Below the pieces are notes generated by a model. The model was not told the origin of the DNA. It did no database searches and was given only the letters and a program-made list of their open reading frames with translations. Shown here one piece after another: positions 56,471-64,000 of a stretch of 64,000 bases of DNA. Within the stretch, counting starts at the first letter, position 1; each line of letters begins with the position of its first letter. Origin of the DNA: Glycine soja (Eukaryota; Streptophyta; Magnoliopsida; Fabales; Fabaceae); contig NC_041020.1 in assembly GCF_004193775.1 (NCBI RefSeq), positions 4,607,657 to 4,671,656 on the forward strand, given 5' to 3'. A program made the position numbers and the translations under genes.

Positions 56471-56930
56471 ACTTATATTTTAATATTAGTACTTTGATTT
56501 TCAGCCTTGTATTTTGGCTATATTATTATACTATTTGAACAATTTACTATTTCCCTATTTTCATGGTATGTTTGAACAATTATTAAGTATGTTATTTGAC
56601 TATGTGGAGTTTATAATTTATCTATGCATGGTTGTTTGCTTCATGGTTTCATGGTTCTTGCTTCTTGCTTCATGATTTGGTTAATATTTTTTATGAACAT
56701 TGTATGGATGGTTAAATTAAATTTATTTGATACGCACTTTGGCTTTTTGTTGATGCCAAAGGGGGAGAGAAATGAGATTAAATCAAGAATACACATAAGT
56801 AATCAACTTATTTTTAAGATAAACATAAATTCAAAAACAAAGGGGGAGCATTTATAAGAGTGATCGACTAGGAAAAAGTGTGCATGTGTTTCTTGATTTC
56901 AGAAGTTGTCATCATCAAAAAGGGGGAGAT
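56471..56930 (+). other. 3' untranslated internal region and polypurine tract
   Basis: Non-coding. It has AAAGGGGGAGAGA (56759-56771), AAAGGGGGAGC (56839-56849) and AAAAAGGGGGAGAT (56917-56930). The last directly abuts the 3' LTR and is the probable plus-strand primer; the others look like spare purine tracts. Confidence 0.75.
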
Positions 56931-58639
56931 TGTGGAAGCAAAGCTTCATGATGAATCAACAATGATTCAAAGGTGTTTTGATGATAACAATGATGACAAC
57001 AAAAAATGATGACAAAAGTGATGAACAAAAAGCTCAACTGAATCAAAGAACATCCATCTCAAGTGAATCAAAGAACATCCATCTCAAGAGAATCAAGAAC
57101 AAGTCAAGAGTTCAAGAATCAAGAAGAAAGCCTACAAACAAGATTCAATATTCAAGATTCAAGATCTCAAGAATCAAGATCAAGATTCAAGACTCAAGAT
57201 TCAAGAATGAAGAAAAGACTCAATCAAGATAAGTATTAAAAAGTTTTTTTTCAAAACTTTGAATAGCACATGAGTTTTTGACAAAACCTTTACCAAAGAG
57301 TTTTTACTCTCTGGTAATCGATTACCATATTGTTGTAATCGACTACCAGTAGCAAAATAAGTTTGAAAATGTTTTCAAACTGAATTTACAACGTTCCAAA
57401 TATTTTCAAAAGGCTATAATCGATTACAATGTTTTGATAATCGATTACCAGTGTTCTTGAACGTTGAAATTCAAATTTAAATGTGAAAAGTCACATTGTT
57501 TCATTCAAAAGCTTTGTGTAATCGATTACACATATTTGGTAATCGATTACCAGTGTTTGTTTCTGAAAAATCTAAAGATGTAACTCTTCAAAAAGGTTTT
57601 GACTTTTTCAAATGGGTTTTAAGTTTTTCTAAAAGTTATAACTCTTCTGAATGGTCTTCTTGACCAGACATAAAGAGTCTATAAAAGCAAGGCTTTGTTT
57701 TGCATTTTGAATCAATCATTCCAATCTTGAATACTTTTTCAATTCATTCAAACAATCCTTTACAAGCCTTGAATCTCTTTGAACTTCTTCTTCTTCTTTG
57801 TACCCAAAGCTTTATGAAGTTTTCTGGTTTTCCAAACCTTGAAAACTTGTGTTATTCATCCTTTTCATTCTCTTCTCCCTTTGCCAAAAAGAATTCGCCA
57901 AGGACTAACCGCCTGAATTCTTTTTGTGTCTCTCTTCTCTCTTTTCCAAAAGAAGGAAGGACTAACCGCCTGAATTATTTTGTGTCTCCCCTTCTCCCTT
58001 GTCAAAGAATTCAACACGACACAGTCTGAGAATTCTTTTGATTCTTCCCATTCCCTAATACAAAAGCGTTCAAAGGTTTAACTGCCTGAGAATTATTTTG
58101 TATCCCCATTCACAAAGTATCAAAGGTGTAACAGCCTGAGATCTTTGTCTTAACACAATGGAGGGTACATTCTTTGTGGTACAAGTAGGGGGTACATCTA
58201 CTTGGGTTTGACTGAAAACAAGAGAGGGTACATCTCTTGTGGATCAGTTCTAGTGGAGGGTACATCCACTAGGTTCAAAGAGAACAAGGGAGGGTACATC
58301 CCTTGTGGATCTTTGCTTGTAAAAGGATTTTTACAAGGTTGAAAGAAATTTCAAGGACCGCAGGTCGCTTGGGGACTGGAGGTAGGCACGGGTTTATGCT
58401 GAACCAGTATAAAAATTCTTGTGTGTTTGATTTCTTCTTCCCTACTCTTTTACTTTCCGCTGTGCATTTAATTTCCGCTTTTACTTTCTGTTAAGTTTCT
58501 CTTCTACTCCATATTCTCTTAACAACATAAGTTAAAAGCCTTAAAAGAGTAATTTTTTAATTGGTAAACTTTTAGGAATAATTAATTCAACCCCCCCCCC
58601 CCCCCCTTCTTAATTATTCTGAGGCCACTCGATCCAACA
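56931..58639 (+). repeat. 3' LTR of the young retrotransposon
   Basis: It matches 51758-53489. Its hairpin array is at 57886-58337. A poly-C run near 58590-58606 is expanded relative to the 5' LTR. Confidence 0.93.
57886..58337 (+). promoter_or_regulatory. Hairpin array, 3' LTR copy
   Basis: Same hairpins as at 52746-53196. The first GGGTACA hairpin pairs better here (CACAATGGA instead of CACATTGGA). The second has a G:U closing pair (CAAGTAGG). The fourth has the standard GGGTACA loop where the 5' LTR has GGATACA. Confidence 0.85.
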
Positions 58640-60591
58640 AAAAGAAGAAACATATAGTAAGGACAATAAGTACCTGCTGTGATAAAGACTTGACCAGATG
58701 TGTCGGCCAAGCAAGGAAGGTGTGAAGTGCCTGCCCCACTAAGGAAACCTCATCAGTGGGTACAGGAACTGGAGCATCTGCATCTGTAACCTCCTCCACA
58801 CTCACCTTTACTTGGCCAGGCAACAAAGGAGTGTTATGAACAACAGTGGATCCCTCATAAACTCTCCCCATGGCAACCAGGCGGGCAGGATCTGCTTCTA
58901 TGTTCAAGCCGCACCTATCAGAGTCACCCGTCTCAGGATCATTTCCTGAGGGATCAACACAACTCCCCTTTGTGCTCACTCGAGGACCGGAGGGACCAAC
59001 CAGAGGGTCAGGAGGCACTGCAAGTCCCTGAGATTGCATCTATGACTGAAGCTGGGACTGCATCTGGCTGAAGGATGCCATGACCTGCCGCGTCACTCTT
59101 TTTGTGATGGACTCCTCTAGCTGGTCCTTGATTTGCTGGGTCAGTTGTTGCAATTGTTCAGAAGGCAGGGAGGAAGAGCTTCTGGACGTCCGTGGAGCCG
59201 ATCCAAAGTATTGCTTGATGGTGACACCGGCTCCAGCAGCACGGACACGTCCAGGGTGCTCTGGACGTCCAATAGCAGTGGCGAGAACATCCTGACATCC
59301 ATGAGGGACGAAGGATCCCTGTGTGGCTTGCTCCTCAAAGGAATCCTGCACAGAAAACACACAGTGGTACATGGCATTCACAAAATATTGAAATATAATT
59401 GTAATGGTTAGTTGAAAATGACTTACAATCTTCTCAGCAATTTCCTTTGCGGCCTCAGTCGTCATCTCCCCTGTTTTCTTCGTGCGGGCCATCTTCCACT
59501 TCACGTGGCGTCTGACTGGGGATGGAGGGTCGATGATGCCATCAACACTTCCTGACGGTGCAACTTCCTCCAGCTTCTTCTTCGTCTTCTCAGCCAGGAG
59601 CTTCTGCTCCAAATAGTCATAACCCCCCTGAGACAAAACGTGGGGGGCAGTATTCTGCTTCTGGATGGCCTGTGCCTTCTTGCTCGCATCCTGAAAAAAT
59701 TAAATAATAATGTTTGAAATTGGTAGAATGAAGTATAACAATATCATGTTTTTTGAAAAACAAGTTAAATGGCAAGAAGGGTCTTTGCAAGTCTGGCAAA
59801 ACTGGGCCCACTTTTCCTTGCTGATGCCGTATTTCTCATAGACAGTGTCCTCGACACTGTCCTGATTGGCTGCAAGGGCCCATTTCCTCGTGAGGTCTGA
59901 TTTAAACTGCCTCCATCTCTCCCCCACGGTCTAAAGTAACTTCCTTTTCATCCTACTGTCAGAAGCCTCTGGGATATCAAATTCTGCCTGACAACATCAA
60001 ATAAAGTTTATTTGTTACAATAATGTATTTTTTGGCTATTAATTAAACAAAATCAAATAAGAAAAGAAAAATACCTGAATATCCTCCCAAATCAGGTCCT
60101 TCTGAGCAGTAGGGACTTCCTTCCAGTTCTCGTAGGTGACGTCCACCTTATCACGCGCCACAATCCCCAAATATGTTCTTAATTTCTTCCTGTGGGGACC
60201 GTCAGCCTTCCCAGTAGCAGGATCAACATGGACCACTGGTCTCTCAGCACCAAGTGGTTTAGTGGACAACGATCGTAGACGTGAGGCTTTGCGTGTCCGC
60301 TTCACGGCAGACGGCGAAGCCGATGCGTCCGAAGGAGGAGAAGGAGGGGAGGTAGGTGGAAAACCCATGATCTTTTATACAATAACATACAACAACATAC
60401 AAAATAGGATTAATCAAAAAAGGATAAGTCATAAGTGATTTAGTTGTGCTTTTTAATTGTGATTTGGGGCAAGCATGTTAAAAAAAGTCTATTACATGTA
60501 ATCAGCAGTCAATGGATGCGTGATGGAATATAAATACTATATCTTCAAAAATACACATGTACATGGCATCCTTAGGACTTCATCCAGCTGA

Positions 60592-61482
60592 TGTTTGTCG
60601 CTAGTTTCATCATCCACCACCCTTACCTTCTCTTGTTGTTAAACCCATATTTATGCCTTCTTCCCTTCATGTCTTGTTTTATCACAACTTTAGCTGAATT
60701 TCCTATCTTTAGCACAGTTGAATCTCCTGTCTTATTCTCCAATGACACACTTTGATGGCATGTATCTCTTTTCTTCATATGTTCTAGTGCTTTAGCTTCA
60801 AAATGCATAGAGCAATCTGAACTTTCCAGTGTTCACCAAAGGCTTCTGCATCAGCATTGACACTCTCGACCCTCTTTGGTTTATGCTTCTGTGCTACATT
60901 TCGTGCTTCCTCCTTATAATTCTCAGATTTATTAGAGGTTGCACTAGAAGAATCAGCACCAATCTGTGCCTCTTCCTCCTCTACCAGCTCAATATCTTTC
61001 GTTTCACCTTTGCTTTGTAAACTACACTGTAATTTACAAAACAAAAGTTGAAAGGAAAGATATTGAGCTGGTAGACGAGGAAGAAGCACAGATTGGTGCT
61101 GATCGTTCTAGTCCAACCTCTAATAAATCTGAGATTTATAAGGAGGAAGCACGGAATGCAGCACAAAAGCATAAACCAAAGAGGGTGGAGAGTGTCAATG
61201 TTGATGCAGAAGCCTTTGGTGATCACTGGAAAATTCAGATTGCTTTATGCATTATAAAGCTGAAGCACTAGAACATATGAAGAAAAGAGATACAGGCCAT
61301 CAAAGTGTGTCATTGGAGAATAAGACAGGAGATTCAACTGTGCTAAAGATTGGAGATTCGGCTAAAGTTGTGATGAAACAAGACATGAAGGGAAGAAAGC
61401 ATAAATATGGGTTTAACAACAATAAACGTGAGAAGACAGAGAAGAAAAGGGTGGTGGATGATGAAACTGGCGACAAACATGA
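60592..61482. repeat. Near-perfect palindrome of about 0.9 kb with no spacer, derived from a coding sequence
   Basis: The left arm 60592-61026 and right arm 61028-61482 are reverse complements, centred on C61027 in TTTGTAAACTACACTGTAA. The right arm has about 20 extra bases near 61420-61440; otherwise arms differ at roughly one position in fifteen. Both arms encode the same protein outward from the centre: EEEEAQIGADSSSATSNKSE and QKHKPKRVESVNADAEAFGE on the minus strand, DEEEAQIGADRSSPTSNKSE and QKHKPKRVESVNVDAEAFGD on the plus strand. I do not recognise the protein. A transcript across it would fold into a long double-stranded hairpin. Confidence 0.88.
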
Positions 61483-61723
61483 CCTGTATGATTGTTCTTA
61501 CATAGCAGTAGTACAAGTGTTAGGTGTCGGGGCTTCTCTAATCTGATTAACGACTTAATTGTTAATCATAATGTGTCTGTTGTAAAGTCATGCAAATGTG
61601 AGTAAAGCGGAATTCATTATGAAAAGGATGCAGTTTAACACTACACACAACAGTCTATGGAAGCCATGTTCCTTCTATGACATCTAATCTTAGGAATTTA
61701 GTCTCTTTGTGTCTCTGACTCAC

Positions 61724-63612
61724 ATGATGGGTGTGGACGATGAAATGGTGAGCAAATTACAGGTAATCAGATCTCTTTTATTTTTTCTCGTTCCTTTCCT
61801 CTGTATATTGATTTCAGAATTAGAAGAAAAAAAAACTCTCAAACTCTACTTTGATCTATTGTGATTCTATTTGAACAGTTGGAAAAAGTTGGTAGCATAT
61901 TAGAGAGGAAGTGATGGCCATATTAGTTACTTAATTGAGTTTAAAACATTTTATGTAGTCGTTGCAGCATGCTTTTTCCTGTTATAATTACATTTTCCCT
62001 TTCTTTAGATTAGATGTGGGTCTGAGATGTATTCTCAGGAGATCCTATTATATATTTTATAGTTAAGACATATGTATTTTGATTCAGAAAAGATTACTTC
62101 CTAGATTCAATTTCCCATGTATGAATCATGCACAGCCAATGTGTGCTTTCTCCCGATGTAATTTTCCTCATTATTGATTAATAAAATTTCTTCTTTTATC
62201 TGACAAGAAAAGAAAATTACTAGTTTGCCTTGTATGCGTAATGTAGTAACAGATAGCTTAAATAAATTTCTACATATTAACAACTGACTCAGGTTTATCC
62301 AATTAAGAATTGTTGCATTGAATAATTGATGATACTTTAGTTTGGCAGAACTATAGCATATATTTATGCTTGGATTTACATATGTATATTGCAAGTTTTG
62401 CTACATTTCATTCTTTGACACAAGAAGAAAGTTAATATAGGTGTCATCGTGCATTGCTTCTTTCCTGATCATGAGTATGAATATATGTTCTTGTTTGGAT
62501 TTAACTTTCCGTATGAGTCTTTGACCATGGGTTTTTTTATCCTTTACGATATTGTATGTGGTTTTTATCTGGAAAGTGATTAATTACCCCATATTTTCAT
62601 AATCACATCTTGTGGTCTTTTTCCCCCTTGGGTCATTGCCACATAGTTTTGGGGGCTTTGCTTGCATGTGTGAATATCCTGGTATTTTTAGTATATTGTT
62701 TCCTACCTCTAAAATTTCTTGTAATACATTCAACAGATTTTGCAAAAGGTCAAAGAGGAGAAACAACGCATATCATGTGGATCACCTGCTCATTCTCATG
62801 TAAATATAGACAGCCAGTGTTCAGCTGATAAATTTCCAGTCATGGATGGGAAGGTTCAATCTGAAACTCCCTGCCAGGAAATTCCTTCTATAGCATCAAG
62901 TTTAAATTATACTCATAGTAATCAATCTGGGAGTATTGATCAGTGTTCCAGACCTTCAGAAGGAGTAATAGAGAGTGGATCATCTGCTTCTGCTGTCTAT
63001 TCCAATTTAAAGCTTGATCTTTCAATGTCAGATGGAGAAATATGCTTGGACAAGCTATCAATCAGAGAACTGCATGAACTATTTAAGGTAACATTTGGTC
63101 GGGAAACCACTGTTAAAGACAAACAGTGGCTGAAAAGGAGGATTGCCATGAGTTTAACTAATTCGTGTGATGTTTCAGCTACAACTTTCATTATTAAAAA
63201 TAACAAAATAGTTAGAAAATTTGAAGAAGAAAGTTCTGGAAATATGAATGCTGGATCTTTAATCTCTTCGGGAAATATGACTGAAGAAGAAGATGTCAAC
63301 TTTAAGGATTCATCTGCTGTAAATGCTTGTGGAATTGAAGATAACCAAGTTGTTTCTGAAACAAGACCAAAAATTGGATTGGAAGATGAGAATTATCAAA
63401 CAGGACAAAGAGCTGCAAAGACAAATTGCATGAACATAGTGGGGGGCATAGAAGCTTATTTAGAGGGAGGCTTTTTATGTTCAAGTTACATGGATTTTCA
63501 GCCTTTGAAGTTGATGTTTCAAGAGTTCAAAGACAAATTGATTGAATTGGTTAATTTATTGTTCATGCGAATAGTTCAAGTTGCAATTACAATTTACAAG
63601 ACATCTCTCTAG
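61724..63612 (+). CDS. Unidentified two-exon gene or gene fragment
   Basis: Exon 61724-61762 (MMGVDDEMVSKLQ) ends at a GT donor. Exon 62737-63612 follows an AG acceptor in phase (ILQKVKEEKQRISCGS). The joined ORF is about 304 residues. It has a Ser/Asp-rich hydrophilic first half and a conserved-looking block (LSIRELHELFKVTFGRETTV, KDKQWLKRRIAMSLTNSCDV) near residues 115-160. The last about 60 residues turn hydrophobic (LIELVNLLFMRIVQVAITIY), possibly intron read-through. More coding-like text (VPISPSSTPDDADIP) lies at 63715-63770. Possibly a nuclear protein, or a fragment carried by the CACTA element; no function is claimed. Confidence 0.45.
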
Positions 63613-64000
63613 GTAGAACCAGAAAGTTGTAAGGTCATATTCATATATATGGCACTAATAAGGGAAATGAGCAAGTGAATCTCCACTTCAACAGAAAAAG
63701 GATGGGGAAGCAAGGTGCCCATTTCTCCATCATCAACACCAGATGATGCTGATATCCCAGAGAGCTGAATCTCCACCCAGCCCATGAATCTTGGCACACT
63801 GGATATCTACACATTGTCCATAGTGAACTGGTATTTTCATTGAGCTTTGTCATCAAATTTGAAGCATCCTAATTCCTAATCATAACTATAATGCAGAAAC
63901 ATTGGTAGTTGTAACCTCGGCAACAGATGTACTATTGTTTGCGGTCTGAGTTTGCCCCCAAGGATTGGGTGCAGGCATTGAATTTGACATTGACACAGTT
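63613..64000. other. Window end, possible further exon
   Basis: Mostly unassigned. SKVPISPSSTPDDADIPES at about 63705-63765 is codon-like and could be the last exon of the preceding gene. Confidence 0.3.

Larger units (their letters stand above)
51758..58639 (+). mobile_element. Young SIRE-like Ty1/copia LTR retrotransposon lacking pol
   Basis: LTRs at 51758-53489 and 56931-58639 begin TGTGGAAGC and end GATCCAACA. They are nearly identical: about 20 substitutions and a few indels by eye over 1.7 kb. The element is flanked by the 5-bp duplication AAAAG (51753-51757 and 58640-58644). PBS TGGTATCAGAGC is at 53492 and a purine tract AAAAAGGGGGAGAT precedes the 3' LTR. Between are a gag ORF and an env-like ORF; protease, integrase, RT and RNase H are entirely missing. 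It was therefore moved by enzymes of another element, and recently. It lies in an intron of the CACTA-3 gene. Confidence 0.92.
50500..60368 (-). pseudogene. CACTA Transposase_24-type protein with Ulp1-like C-terminus
   Basis: Minus-strand exons: 60368-60075 (KRTRKASRLRSLST, GPHRKKLRTYLG), 59995-59765 (GERWRQFKSDLTRKWALAAN, YGISKEKWAQFC), 59690-59430, 59345-58672 (QLTQQIKDQLEESITKRVTR, RVYEGSTVVHNTPLLPGQ, HTFLAWPTHLVKSLSQQ), then after the inserted retrotransposon 51694-51455 (VDDPLYLMTLTIPELF), 51365-51210, 51115-51040, 50955-50880 and 50690-50510 (WIVVK; ECGYYVMHWM). ECGYYVM is the probable cysteine-protease site. Three nonsense changes are seen: TAG in KLL*TVGERW, in QLQS*MQSQG and in VV*FCSLHN. 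It aligns with the exons at 1-1105. Confidence 0.75.
49593..60600 (-). mobile_element. CACTA element, minus strand (CACTA-3), 5' end not resolved
   Basis: The terminus CACTATTAGAAATTACAC at 49593 is the 3' end of the element, followed inward by a subterminal array (49615-50255). The protein exons read towards it from 60368 down to about 50500. AGA precedes the terminus as a possible TSD. The other terminus was not found by 64000, so the element may extend past the window (with the gene fragments at 60.6-63.6 kb inside it), or its 5' end may be lost. A young LTR retrotransposon (51758-58639) sits in one intron. Confidence 0.75.

Noticed and set aside
59080..59411. Plus-strand ORFs opposite the CACTA-3 exons
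   Set aside because: They are shadows of the minus-strand transposon protein, which aligns exon by exon with the copy at 1-1105.

Overview
The window looks like plant nuclear DNA, most probably from a legume close to soybean. The evidence is AT-rich DNA, spliced genes with GT..AG introns, CACTA elements with AACATCGGTT-type subterminal repeats, SIRE-like Ty1/copia elements, and plant gene families (Ole e 1/extensin-like, DREB2, auxin response factor, PDR-type ABC transporter). The species is inferred from style and was not tested. No tRNA, rRNA, CRISPR or bacterial-type operon was seen. Most of the 64 kb is layered transposon sequence; only two genes look intact.

Layout. 1-1696: 3' part of a CACTA element with Transposase_24/Ulp1-type exons. 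3402-24850: a second CACTA element (TSD TCA) carrying exons of an AASDH-like PQQ-repeat gene on the minus strand. A decayed Ty1/copia element (7054-22861) sits inside it. That copia element holds a foldback-like element (about 8453-11508), itself split by a solo LTR (9463-10690, TSD CCAAC). Its 3' LTR is split by a Pack-CACTA element (16111-22824, TSD ATA) carrying fragments of four genes in one orientation: importin alpha, phospholipase D, a PDR-type ABCG transporter and an auxin response factor.

28004-29133 and 38906-39793: two paralogous two-exon genes for secreted proline-rich Ole e 1-like proteins, the best real genes here. Between them are a CACTA-like end with a 136-bp tandem repeat (29654 on), a LINE fragment joined in frame to a DREB2 retrocopy (30645-31877), another CACTA end (to 33228), a gypsy LTR piece (33229-34269), the 3' part of a SIRE-like element (34270-36950), long AT microsatellites and a Stowaway MITE.

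42430-45559 is a minus-strand SIRE-like remnant. 45560-49592 is a gypsy-type element without recognisable pol. From 49593 a third CACTA element runs on the minus strand, with transposase-like exons from 60368 down to about 50500. One of its introns holds a young LTR retrotransposon (51758-58639, TSD AAAAG) that codes only for Gag and an env-like ORF. 60592-61482 is an almost spacer-free palindrome of a gene fragment, followed by an unidentified spliced gene (61724-63612).

Most striking is the 5' leader of the young retrotransposon: about ten successive hairpins, four of which have perfect 8-bp stems of different sequence around a near-constant GGGTACA loop. Other highlights are the four-gene Pack-CACTA, the LINE-DREB2 fusion and the zero-spacer palindrome.
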